Assembly (NCBI GenBank): GCA_023415575.1
Contig: JAEZKF010000049.1
Location: 1 to 64,000 of the forward strand
DNA length: 64,000 bases
Origin: Bacillota bacterium
GTDB taxonomy: Bacteria; Bacillota; Clostridia; Oscillospirales; Ruminococcaceae
Direction: 5' to 3'
Position numbers and translations under genes: made by a program. The first letter of the stretch is position 1. Each line of letters opens with the position of its first letter. Under the pieces are notes generated by a model. That model was not told where the DNA came from. It saw nothing but the letters and a program-made list of their open reading frames with translations, and did not search any database. Of this stretch, positions 33,594 to 41,877 are shown piece after piece.

Positions 33594-34319
33594 ATGCAGA
33601 TGCAAGCTGACATCTGTCTGCCCGAGAATTCTGCTGTGTCTGACGAGACACAAGAGACAAGCCATGTATTCGCTAAAGGGCTGTGTAGAGAAAAACTGTT
33701 CTGGATTTTTATGATTGGCTGCTTTATGGGCGTTGTGATTGAAACAACCTATTGCTTTATTCACAGCCATGTGCTGCTTAATCGGGCAGGCGTATTGTAT
33801 GGTCCGTTTAATCCGGTGTATGGTGTGGGCGCAGTCCTCATGACGGTGCTGCTTTACAAAACCGCCGATAAGGGCGACGGCGTTGTATTTATCGGCAGTG
33901 CCTTGATTGGCGGGGCGTTTGAGTATGCGGTAAGCTATTTGCAGGAACGCTTTTTCGGCACGGTATCGTGGGACTACAGCTATATGCTGCTTGACATCAA
34001 CGGACGCACAAATGTACTCTATATGCTGTTTTGGGGCATCTTAGGCGTTGTGTGGATTAAGCGTATTTATCCCATTCTCTCTTCGCTGATTGAGCGGATT
34101 CCTCCAAAGCTGGGCAAGCCCCTTACGGTTGCCCTTGCGGTGTTTATGTTCTTTAATATGTCCCTTTCCGCCCTTGCGGTTGACAGGCAGGCAGAGCGGC
34201 GCAGGGGGGTACCTGCTACCAGCAAGCTCGACCAGGTGCTTGACGAGTACTACCCCGATGATTACCTCGCCGAGGCCTTCCCCAGCATGATGGTGGTGGA
34301 GAAGGACGACGCAGTTTAA
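33594..34319 (+). CDS. Putative ABC-transporter-type membrane protein, CmpB family
   Basis: A 241-residue integral membrane protein with about five helices (LFWIFMIGCFMGVVIETTY, LYGPFNPVYGVGAVLMTVLL, FIGSALIGGAFEYAVSYL, VLYMLFWGILGVVWI, LTVALAVFMFFNMSLSAL). The GxxxGVxxE opening and YGPFNPVYG loop are hallmarks of the CmpB/PF06541 family, annotated as putative ABC permease without known substrate. The first 35 residues are polar and probably cytoplasmic. It is monocistronic, with its own promoter and terminator. Confidence 0.82.
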   Translation: MQMQADICLPENSAVSDETQETSHVFAKGLCREKLFWIFMIGCFMGVVIETTYCFIHSHVLLNRAGVLYGPFNPVYGVGAVLMTVLLYKTADKGDGVVFIGSALIGGAFEYAVSYLQERFFGTVSWDYSYMLLDINGRTNVLYMLFWGILGVVWIKRIYPILSSLIERIPPKLGKPLTVALAVFMFFNMSLSALAVDRQAERRRGVPATSKLDQVLDEYYPDDYLAEAFPSMMVVEKDDAV

Positions 34320-34343
34320 CGGATTCTATATTGCATGCAAGCT

Positions 34344-34388
34344 ATAACAAGCAATTCAGTAAAAGAAAGAATTGCTTGTTATTTTTTT
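34344..34388 (+). terminator. Terminator of the CmpB-like gene
   Basis: A perfect 14-bp stem (34344-34357 with 34369-34382) is followed by seven T. Confidence 0.92.
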
Positions 34389-34439
34389 GCACCCACGGTA
34401 TAATGAAACCGAATATATGTTTGCGAAAGTGTGTGACTA

Positions 34440-36809
34440 ATGAAGCAGCAAAACAAGCGGGAAATCAGAATATCGGTTCGAACCCTTGTCGAGTTTTTGA
34501 TGCGGTCCGGCGACCTTGACAACCGCTTTACCGGGCGTGACCGCATGGCGGACGGGGCCCGCCTGCACCGCAAGCTGCAAAAGTCCTACGGCAAGGACGA
34601 TAAGTCGGAGGTGTTTTTCCGCCACACCACTGAGCTTGACGATTTGACCTTTACCGTCATCGGCCGCGCCGACGGTGTTTTGAATCGAAACGGCAGGATG
34701 ACAATAGACGAGATAAAGACCACCACCCTGCCGCTTGAGGAGATAGAAGAGGAAGGGAGCGCTGTTCACTGGGCACAAGCAAAATGCTATGCCTACATGC
34801 TCGCACAGCAGGAAGGGCTTGATGAAATCGATGTACAGCTGACCTATGTGCACGCCGACACCGAGGAAACCCGCGTTTTCCTGCTCACCTTCTCGTTTGA
34901 CGACCTGCGCGCCTTTTATGATTCGCTCATAGAAGGTTATCTTGACTGGGCCCGCATGACAGCTTCTTGGTGTGAGCTACGGGATGCCTCCATCCGCACC
35001 CTGCCCTTCCCCTTTGCCCGGTACCGCGCGGGGCAGCGGGCGCTTACTGCATCCGCTTACCATGCCTTTCGCGATGAAAAGCGCCTGTTTGCTCAAGCAC
35101 CCACCGGCATCGGCAAGACGATGTCCACCCTCTTTCCCGCCATCAAAGCAATGGGCGAGGGGATGTGTGAGAAGCTTTTTTATCTGACCGCCAAGACCAT
35201 CACCCGCACCGTGGCACGTGAGGCCCTTTGCCGGATGCGCGAGCAGGGGCTGCAGCTAAAAAGCGTTGCGCTGACTGCAAAGGAAAAGATTTGCTTTCTG
35301 GATACCCCCTCCTGCACGCCGGATGCCTGCCCCTATGCAAAGGGGCATTTTAACCGCGTTAACACAGCCCTGCGGGAGCTAATCGAGCAAAATGACGACA
35401 TCACGCGGGAGGTGGTGGAGCGCTACGCAAAAAAGCACACCGTCTGCCCCTTTGAGCTTTCGCTGGATGCAACGCTTTGGGCGGATGCCATCATCTGCGA
35501 CTACAACTACGCCTTTGACCCGCGCGTCTATCTCAAGCGGTTTTTTGCGCAGGAGGACACCTCCTGCGATTGTATCTTTTTAGTGGACGAGGCGCACAAT
35601 CTCGTGGATCGTGCGCGGGAGATGTTTTCTGCCCAGCTTTCGCGCCGTGAATTTGGGCAGATTAAGCGTGCTATCGGCAAGACTGCCCCGTCGCTATCGA
35701 AACGCCTGACTGCGGCCCAAAAGGAGTTTTCAGCACTAGCCAAGCAATGCCCGGAGGACTCCGAAACGCTGGTGCAGGAGACCTTGTGTGATAAGCTTTA
35801 CTACGCCTGCGAGCACGTTGCCAATGAGCTGGAACGCTGGCTCAAGGATCACGGCAGGGAGGATGACCGCTACGAGCCCATCCTGCAGCTTTATTTTGAC
35901 TGCCTTGCCTTTGCCCGAACAGCAGAGATGTATGACAGCCGCTATGTAACGCTTGTTGATGTCAGTGATAGTAACGTGCGGGTAAAGCTCTTGTGTGTAG
36001 ACCCGAGCTACCTGCTTGATAAGGCCCTATCGCGTGCACGCAGCGCTGTTCTGTTTTCCGCCACGCTTACCCCCCTTGACTACTTTAAGGAGGTCTTGGG
36101 TGGGCGCAGGGACGATGAAACGCTCAAGCTTCCTTCCCCCTTTTCCCGCGATAATTTGCGCCTACTCCTATGCGACAGTGTTTCCACCACCTACCGCGAC
36201 CGTGCGGGCACCTATCATCAGGTTGCCGAGGTCATTGCGGCTACGGTGCAGGGGAAGACCGGCAACTACATGGTGTATTTCCCCTCATACAGCTATCTTG
36301 AGCAGGTGTACGGCCTGTTTTGCACCCTCTGCCCCGACGTCACCACCCTTGTTCAGCGGCAGGGCATGACCGAACCCGAGCGCGAGGACTTTCTCGCCCG
36401 CTTTGAAGAGCAATCGGCGCAAACCTTAGTCGGCTTTGCAGTCATGGGCGGAGCCTTCTCCGAAGGGGTTGACCTGCGGGGCGAGCGGCTAATCGGTACC
36501 GTGATTGTCGGGGTAGGTCTTGCCCAGCTTAACCCCGAGCAAGACATTGTGCGCGACTACTACGAGCGCGAGAACGGCATGGGATTTGAGTATGCCTATA
36601 TGTACCCCGGCATGAACAAGGTGCTGCAGGCGGCGGGCCGCGTCATCCGCGGGGAAAACGACCGGGGTGTGGTGGTGCTGGTTGACCGCCGGTTTACGCG
36701 CCGCGATTACCTCGCCCTCTTCCCCACCCACTGGCACGGCTGCCTTGTGGTGAAAACCCCCGGCCAGATTGCGCAGTCGGTCAGGGAGTCCTGGCAGCAA
36801 GGACAATAG
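34440..36809 (+). CDS. Cas4-like nuclease fused to XPD/DinG-type helicase
   Basis: A 789-residue protein. Residues 1-170 hold a PD-(D/E)xK nuclease core: Asp78 in GRADGVL, Glu91 and Lys93 in IDEIKTTT, and the helix AQAKCYAYML. Residues 195-780 are an XPD/DinG superfamily 2 helicase with Walker A PTGIGKT (221-227), four cysteines placed as for a 4Fe-4S cluster (285, 292, 297, 336) and DEAH at 383-386; QAAGRVIRG is motif VI. Similar proteins occur in many Firmicutes and are thought to act in DNA repair. The ATG lacks an obvious SD. It is followed by its own terminator. Confidence 0.88.
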   Translation: MKQQNKREIRISVRTLVEFLMRSGDLDNRFTGRDRMADGARLHRKLQKSYGKDDKSEVFFRHTTELDDLTFTVIGRADGVLNRNGRMTIDEIKTTTLPLEEIEEEGSAVHWAQAKCYAYMLAQQEGLDEIDVQLTYVHADTEETRVFLLTFSFDDLRAFYDSLIEGYLDWARMTASWCELRDASIRTLPFPFARYRAGQRALTASAYHAFRDEKRLFAQAPTGIGKTMSTLFPAIKAMGEGMCEKLFYLTAKTITRTVAREALCRMREQGLQLKSVALTAKEKICFLDTPSCTPDACPYAKGHFNRVNTALRELIEQNDDITREVVERYAKKHTVCPFELSLDATLWADAIICDYNYAFDPRVYLKRFFAQEDTSCDCIFLVDEAHNLVDRAREMFSAQLSRREFGQIKRAIGKTAPSLSKRLTAAQKEFSALAKQCPEDSETLVQETLCDKLYYACEHVANELERWLKDHGREDDRYEPILQLYFDCLAFARTAEMYDSRYVTLVDVSDSNVRVKLLCVDPSYLLDKALSRARSAVLFSATLTPLDYFKEVLGGRRDDETLKLPSPFSRDNLRLLLCDSVSTTYRDRAGTYHQVAEVIAATVQGKTGNYMVYFPSYSYLEQVYGLFCTLCPDVTTLVQRQGMTEPEREDFLARFEEQSAQTLVGFAVMGGAFSEGVDLRGERLIGTVIVGVGLAQLNPEQDIVRDYYERENGMGFEYAYMYPGMNKVLQAAGRVIRGENDRGVVVLVDRRFTRRDYLALFPTHWHGCLVVKTPGQIAQSVRESWQQGQ

Positions 36810-36841
36810 TCAGGCAGGTCATAGACATATTCAAAAAGCAA

Positions 36842-36878
36842 GGGCGTCATCGCAAATTGACGATGACGCCCATTTTTG
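36842..36878 (+). terminator. Terminator of the nuclease-helicase gene
   Basis: A perfect 11-bp stem GGGCGTCATCG/CGATGACGCCC (36842-36871) is followed by ATTTTTG. It lies between convergent genes. Confidence 0.85.
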
Positions 36879-36887
36879 CTGCATATC

Positions 36888-37415
36888 CTATCGGTTGATG
36901 TATCGATACCGGTTTTGAAACTTCGCCACAATAAAGGCCTTGAAGGCACTGACATCCTCAACGTCCTTTTTGCGGATGAGGGATGCCTGATTGGCTGTGA
37001 TATAGAAGATGAAATACTCCTTGCTCTCCAAAAGGTCAAAGAACTGATCGTATTTGAGCTCCCCTGTTGAGTTTAGGGCCTTGTTTTCTATCACAACCTT
37101 ATCCTCGTAAAAGGATAAGAGGCTTGTGCTTTCAAAGGTGCCGGTTTTGTCGGTGGTAATCCGCCGCTTGTTTTTGCTTTCCACCTGCAGACAGATAACC
37201 CCGATGGAAAGGGCAAACATAAAAATCCAAGTAAGAACGAGCCCCAGCAGATTGATGGTGCCGTTCTTCCAGTTTACAAGCAGGCTTGCGGCCAACGCGA
37301 TGATGACGATTATCGGGATGGTGAGTTTATTGCGGCAAAAGGTTGCTATGTATAAGAATTTTCTGTAGTCTTGTCTTTCCATCTTAGTTTGAATCGAAAA
37401 CACAGGCTCCGTCAT
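36888..37415 (-). CDS. YcxB-like membrane protein
   Basis: 175 residues from MTEPVFSIQTK (37415), where AAAGGGG gives a better start than the upstream in-frame codon. A cytoplasmic N-terminus is followed by two membrane helices (LTIPIIVIIALAASLLV, LGLVLTWIFMFALSIGVIC) and a C-terminal domain containing VVIENKALNSTGELKYDQFFDL and a final VSAFKAFIVAKFQ, the YcxB/PF14317 pattern. The function of the family is unknown. Confidence 0.7.
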   Translation of the reverse strand: MTEPVFSIQTKMERQDYRKFLYIATFCRNKLTIPIIVIIALAASLLVNWKNGTINLLGLVLTWIFMFALSIGVICLQVESKNKRRITTDKTGTFESTSLLSFYEDKVVIENKALNSTGELKYDQFFDLLESKEYFIFYITANQASLIRKKDVEDVSAFKAFIVAKFQNRYRYINR

Positions 37416-37505
37416 CTGGTTATCCCCTTTGTAAGTAATCGGTGGTCGTACTAAGACATTGTAACACAACTAGACCCGCCTTTCAATCGCAGCTATGCCA
37501 AAGCA

Positions 37506-37539
37506 AAAGCAACCATCACCCGTTTGCGATGGTTGCTTT
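37506..37539 (-). terminator. Terminator of the nitroreductase gene
   Basis: A perfect 12-bp stem (37506-37517 with 37528-37539) lies directly downstream of the stop on the minus strand. The T tract (TTTTGCTTTG) is modest. Confidence 0.7.
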
Positions 37540-37545
37540 ATATAT

Positions 37546-38172
37546 TTACCAGTGGTTTATGTGCATCTTCTGCTGGGCGGTAAACTCAAACTGCTTGTGG
37601 ACTGCGGCATCAGGTGCGGGATAGCCCAAAGCAAGGAAGCAGGCCATCATGTAGTCATCGGGCACACCGAGCACCTCGCGGATGACTGCCTGCTCCTTTT
37701 CAAACGGAATCCTCGTCACCCCGTATATCCCCTCCGATGAGGCCGCGATGAGGATGTTCTCAATGCAGCACCACATCGACGCAAAGGCATTCAAATCGCT
37801 GAGCGAACGGGGCTTTAGAAGCGGGGTCTTTTGACGAAAGAAGGGCAGCACAAGACAGGGTGCCGTGTGCAGCATTGCGTATTGCAGAGGGACTGCGTCT
37901 ATGTACATCTGGCGCTGGGTTTGGTCGGTGAGCTGCCAATTGTCCAATATCCCTTCCACCTGCTTGCGCGTAAACTTCTTCGGGATGGGTTCAATCAGCT
38001 GGGTGCGCACATCCGGGTCAGATACCACAACAAACTCCCAGCTGCGCATATGGTCGTTACTCGGTGCCCGCAGGCCCGCGGAAATAATCCGCTCCAAAGT
38101 CTCGGGCTCAATGGGTCTTGCATCAAACTCGCGAACTGTCCTGCGCGTAAAAATCGCCTCAAATGCCTCCAT
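37546..38172 (-). CDS. Nitroreductase-family flavoprotein
   Basis: A 208-residue FMN-dependent oxidoreductase. The N-terminal FMN-phosphate motif RRTVREFDARPI is followed by LRAPSNDHMRSWEFVVV, and the C-terminal GIYGVTRIPF and VPDDYMMACFLALGYP are typical. The substrate is unknown; family members reduce nitro compounds, quinones or flavins. The SD GGGAGGA lies upstream of the ATG. It is a single-gene transcript by context. Confidence 0.87.
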   Translation of the reverse strand: MEAFEAIFTRRTVREFDARPIEPETLERIISAGLRAPSNDHMRSWEFVVVSDPDVRTQLIEPIPKKFTRKQVEGILDNWQLTDQTQRQMYIDAVPLQYAMLHTAPCLVLPFFRQKTPLLKPRSLSDLNAFASMWCCIENILIAASSEGIYGVTRIPFEKEQAVIREVLGVPDDYMMACFLALGYPAPDAAVHKQFEFTAQQKMHINHW

Positions 38173-38253
38173 CTTGCTGTCCTCCCGATTTTTATATCTA
38201 AAGGGAATGTATGTTCGTATTGTACAGCAGTTTTACTGTCATGTCAACTAAAT

Positions 38254-38284
38254 AATGCCATCGGTCTTCCCGACCGATGGCATT
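38254..38284 (-). terminator. Terminator of the alpha-galactosidase gene
   Basis: A 13-bp perfect stem (38254-38266 with 38272-38284) lies downstream of the stop, followed on the minus strand by ATTTAG. Confidence 0.8.
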
Positions 38285-38288
38285 TCTC

Positions 38289-40622
38289 TTATACCTGCAC
38301 GATGTCGAACATTCTGGAATAGAAGTCGCCAAAGAGGCGAACCTCTTCGTTGTAGCCTGTGCCGGAGAACTCATGCTTGAGCTTGATGCCGTAGTGGTTA
38401 AGCAGGTCGCCGCCCGCTCGGTAGAACTCATCGCACATGGCAAACATATAGTGGGCGGATAGTACTGTGTGAATGACTCCGTCCCCGCGAATCTCCACGG
38501 GCAGGACGTTGTTTATGAGCTCGCCGAGCGCCTTGACATTGACGTACTGCCTGCGTCCGGTTACCGTATAGTCACGCTCGTCGTCAAGGCCCGTAAGCCT
38601 TAGCACCTCGCTGCCCCGGCCCGTTTTACTCAGGATTTGGAACAGACCAGCAACCGCCTGCCTTTGGTCAGGCAAAACACACAGCCACACTAACTTATCG
38701 GGGTCACAGTGGGCACGAAGGCGGTAGAACCTCCCGTACTGAAACAGCCTGCGGCGCGCCTTGTAATAGGCAACCTGCTCCTTGATGACGGTCTTGTCAA
38801 AGTGGCTGAGCTTTGTCAAATCAAGCTCATACCCAAAGCACCCGAAGGCCGCGACGTTAAAGCGGGTTTCAATCGGGGTGTTGCGCAAGGACGAGCTGTG
38901 CGGGCTCTGCGATACATGGGCGCCCATGGTGGAAAGCGGATAGCCGTAACTCGTGCCCTGCTGGATGGAAAGGCGGCAGATGGGGTCGGTGTTGTCGCTG
39001 GTCCAGGTCTGCGGCATATAGCAGAGCATTCCGAGGTCAAACCGGTTGCCGCCCGATGAGCAGGATTCAAACAGAATCTTCGGGAACCGCTTGGTGAGCG
39101 CTTCTAATATCTCATACAGGCCGAGTACATAGCGGTGGAAGAACTCGCCCTGTCTATCCGGCGGAAGGCTTGGAGAGTACATATCCGAGAAGTTGCGGTT
39201 CATATCCCACTTGATGTACTCGATGTTTGCGCTGGAAAACACATTGGAGAGGGTTTCGATTAGGTAGTCACGAACCTCCTTTTGGGTGAGGTCAAGTATA
39301 AACTGGTTTCGGCCCATGCTCGGCTTGCGGCCGGGCGCCTTCACCGCCCAATCGGGGTGGGTGCGGTAGAGGTCGCTGTCCTCGCTCACCATCTCTGGCT
39401 CCACCCACAGGCCGAACTTCATACCGAGCTTATTGATCTTCTCGGCGAAGCCCGAAAGGCCCGCGGGCAGCTTTTTTTCATTGACAACCCAGTCGCCGAG
39501 TGAGGAGGTATCATCATCCCGCCTGCCGAACCAGCCGTCGTCCAAAACGAACATTTCTATGCCCATCTCCGCCGCCTCCTTGGCGATGGAGAGAAGCTTA
39601 TTCTGGGTAAAGTGAAAGCTTGTGGCCTCCCAGTTGTTGATGACAATCGGGCGCTCCTTATACTGCCACTCGCCGCGCACGATGTGCTCATTTACAAATC
39701 GGTGCATGTTGTACGAAAGGCCGTTGAGCCCCTCCTCAGAATAGGTGAGCACCGCCTCAGGGGTGTAAAAGCTCTCGTTCGGCGGCAAAACCCATGCAAA
39801 GCTGGAGGGGTTGATGCCGGTGAGCAGGCGGGTCTTGCCCGTATAGGTCACCTCGCAGATTTCACTGTGGTTGCCGCTGTAAACAAGATTTGTGGCGTAA
39901 CACCGGCCTGTCTCCTCGGTGCAGCCGTCGGCGGTGAGCATGACAAAGGGGTTGTGGCGGGCAGAGCTCACCCCCATCTTGGAGTCGGACACAAGGGTGC
40001 CCTGACACAATCTGCGGCTGTTCATGCCGCGCTCGTTGTTCCATATGCCGTCAAAGGTGACGAAGGAGTAATTGCTGTCATACAAATCAAGCTGGGCGCT
40101 CATCATGCGGCGGATGGTCAAGGGTTCGGTACTGAGGTTTGTCAACCGCGCATACCGGGTGATGACATCCTGCTTGGGGTAAACGGTGTAAAAAAGCACA
40201 AGCTGGGCGTTTATGGCCTCGTCAAACAGGGTAACCTCGGTGGTTGCGCAGGTGTTTTCGTCCCCTGTCGCCGAGGGTAGGCCCGGGATGGTGCCGCGCC
40301 CCTTGTAGGTCTTGTGGGACTGGTACTTAAAGTCGGTTACCATGCAGCCATTGCTTGCCACAAGCTCTATGGCGGGCTCGCGAAAGTCGCCCTTGCCAAG
40401 GCCGGAGTACTCTAAGCACTGGTCATCAAGGCCGATGCTCGGATGCTCCTGCTGATATGTAACCATCGAGCCGTACGGGACTGTGTTAGGCTGGGTGAGG
40501 CAGGAATAGTCCGCAAGCGGCCTTATGCGTGCGCCGTAGTAGAGGTTTTGCAGGTGCCCGGTCGGCAGCACGGACATGATATAGCTTGTGCGGCTGGTGT
40601 TTAGGTGAATAATCTGCTGCAT
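38289..40622 (-). CDS. Alpha-galactosidase, GH36
   Basis: 777 residues from MQQIIHLNT (40622), with AGGGGAA upstream. A beta-sandwich N-domain is followed by the (beta/alpha)8 barrel: FVLDDGWFGRRDDD, WVEPEMVSEDSDLYR, the nucleophile Asp in IKWDMNRNFSD, and the acid/base region SCSSGGNRFDLGML followed by TWTSDNTDPICRL. There is no signal peptide, so it is cytoplasmic and acts on imported melibiose- or raffinose-type sugars. No sugar transporter adjoins it. A strong terminator lies between it and the upstream DHHW gene, and no promoter is obvious in the 27 nt between. Confidence 0.93.
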   Translation of the reverse strand: MQQIIHLNTSRTSYIMSVLPTGHLQNLYYGARIRPLADYSCLTQPNTVPYGSMVTYQQEHPSIGLDDQCLEYSGLGKGDFREPAIELVASNGCMVTDFKYQSHKTYKGRGTIPGLPSATGDENTCATTEVTLFDEAINAQLVLFYTVYPKQDVITRYARLTNLSTEPLTIRRMMSAQLDLYDSNYSFVTFDGIWNNERGMNSRRLCQGTLVSDSKMGVSSARHNPFVMLTADGCTEETGRCYATNLVYSGNHSEICEVTYTGKTRLLTGINPSSFAWVLPPNESFYTPEAVLTYSEEGLNGLSYNMHRFVNEHIVRGEWQYKERPIVINNWEATSFHFTQNKLLSIAKEAAEMGIEMFVLDDGWFGRRDDDTSSLGDWVVNEKKLPAGLSGFAEKINKLGMKFGLWVEPEMVSEDSDLYRTHPDWAVKAPGRKPSMGRNQFILDLTQKEVRDYLIETLSNVFSSANIEYIKWDMNRNFSDMYSPSLPPDRQGEFFHRYVLGLYEILEALTKRFPKILFESCSSGGNRFDLGMLCYMPQTWTSDNTDPICRLSIQQGTSYGYPLSTMGAHVSQSPHSSSLRNTPIETRFNVAAFGCFGYELDLTKLSHFDKTVIKEQVAYYKARRRLFQYGRFYRLRAHCDPDKLVWLCVLPDQRQAVAGLFQILSKTGRGSEVLRLTGLDDERDYTVTGRRQYVNVKALGELINNVLPVEIRGDGVIHTVLSAHYMFAMCDEFYRAGGDLLNHYGIKLKHEFSGTGYNEEVRLFGDFYSRMFDIVQV

Positions 40623-40649
40623 GGTGTTGTTCCCCTTTCGGTGAGAGAT

Positions 40650-40687
40650 AAAAAAACGCGCCGCCATGCTGCGCATGGCAGCGCGTT
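40650..40687 (-). terminator. Terminator of the MBOAT-DHHW row, immediately upstream of the galactosidase
   Basis: A 15-bp stem (40655-40669 with 40673-40687, one G-T pair) is followed on the minus strand by seven T. It ends only about 27 nt before the galactosidase ATG. Confidence 0.88.
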
Positions 40688-40692
40688 AACCG

Positions 40693-41829
40693 TCACTGCG
40701 AGGTAATGCCGAGCTTTGCGGCATCGGTAGAATGCGAGAAGGTATCCACGTTATAAAGTATGAGCACCTGATCGTACTCGGAGACATCGATAAGGTTATC
40801 ATAGGCCTGATTGATGTAGCGCAGGTCTACAAGGGTAACGGTGTCGTAGTAGTCAGCAAGCATCGGCGCGATGGCGTGGGCGTAGGAATCCTTGAAGATG
40901 AGCAGGTTATTGCCCGTACCGGCGTTGGTTTTGATGGTGACAATGGGCTGGTTCTGCCCGAGGAACATCGCGTACTGATCCTTCTTCTCCAAAAACTCGT
41001 TAAAGTACATGGAAGGGTATGTTGTGGTCTTTGACCCGTCAAACACCTCAACCTCGGTCTTTAGGTTTGAGCCGCGTTTTGTGTAGATGCTGATGATGTC
41101 GGGGGAAATACTGCGGTAGCCCACCTTGGAGTAGAGGGTGCCGTAGAAGTTGTGGGATACATGCTCGATGTTGTAGTTCTTCTTTTGCACGGCTAAAATG
41201 CCCATGCGGTTTGCCGCCTCGGTAAAGGCGTAAAACGCACCGTTGGATGTCCAGTGGTGGTCGGTCCTGTAATAGATATACTCATCTTTGTTCTCATACA
41301 GTACCTTGTAGATGTCAATTTCGTTGACAACGCCGCGCAGCTGCCTTGCAACCTCCTTGATGTAGGAGCGCTGGTCCCAGCTCTCCACCCCTTCGGGCAG
41401 CTTGTCCCTGTAAATCTCTTCTGCAGTCGGCACAAGCATAAGGTAGGTTGGCTTTTTATTCGTCTCAACAAAGGATTGGATTGCCTCAACGTTCTTTGCG
41501 GTCTTTTCTTCATCTGGCTCATCGGTCTTACCAATCAGGCGGTCGCCGCAGATGTAAACGCCATTGTTTTCGCGTTTTCCGATGCCATATTCAATATAGC
41601 CCTTGGCACTCACCCAGAGGTCTCTGCCGATAAAGTGGTCGGAAAACCAGGTCTCAAGGCCATTCATAAAGCTGCGGGATGTGATGGTTTTTATGGTAAG
41701 GCGCGGCCAGGCTGCCAGCGTGCGGTTCTCCATCTCGGAGAATGTGGCCTTTGGCGCCACAAAGGTAGCGATGGGCAGTCCCAGCAAAAACAGCGCCAAA
41801 AAGATCATGGAAAAAATCTTTGCCTTCAT
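40693..41829 (-). CDS. DHHW-family (AlgJ/AlgX-like) exported protein
   Basis: 378 residues with an N-terminal signal anchor (IFSMIFLALFLLGLPIATF). The DHHW motif occurs in YYRTDHHWTSNGAFYAF, and a C-terminal NLLIFKDSYAHAIAPML supplies the SGNH-type Ser/Asp block. DHHW proteins act outside the membrane with an MBOAT protein to transfer acyl groups to cell-surface polysaccharide or teichoic-type polymers. The MBOAT gene lies 48 bp upstream in the same orientation, supporting a two-gene acyltransfer system. The polymer and acyl group are unknown. Confidence 0.88.
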   Translation of the reverse strand: MKAKIFSMIFLALFLLGLPIATFVAPKATFSEMENRTLAAWPRLTIKTITSRSFMNGLETWFSDHFIGRDLWVSAKGYIEYGIGKRENNGVYICGDRLIGKTDEPDEEKTAKNVEAIQSFVETNKKPTYLMLVPTAEEIYRDKLPEGVESWDQRSYIKEVARQLRGVVNEIDIYKVLYENKDEYIYYRTDHHWTSNGAFYAFTEAANRMGILAVQKKNYNIEHVSHNFYGTLYSKVGYRSISPDIISIYTKRGSNLKTEVEVFDGSKTTTYPSMYFNEFLEKKDQYAMFLGQNQPIVTIKTNAGTGNNLLIFKDSYAHAIAPMLADYYDTVTLVDLRYINQAYDNLIDVSEYDQVLILYNVDTFSHSTDAAKLGITSQ

Positions 41830-41877
41830 AGCGGGAGTCTCCCTCTTTTTACTGTTTCATTCATTATTTATACCAGG

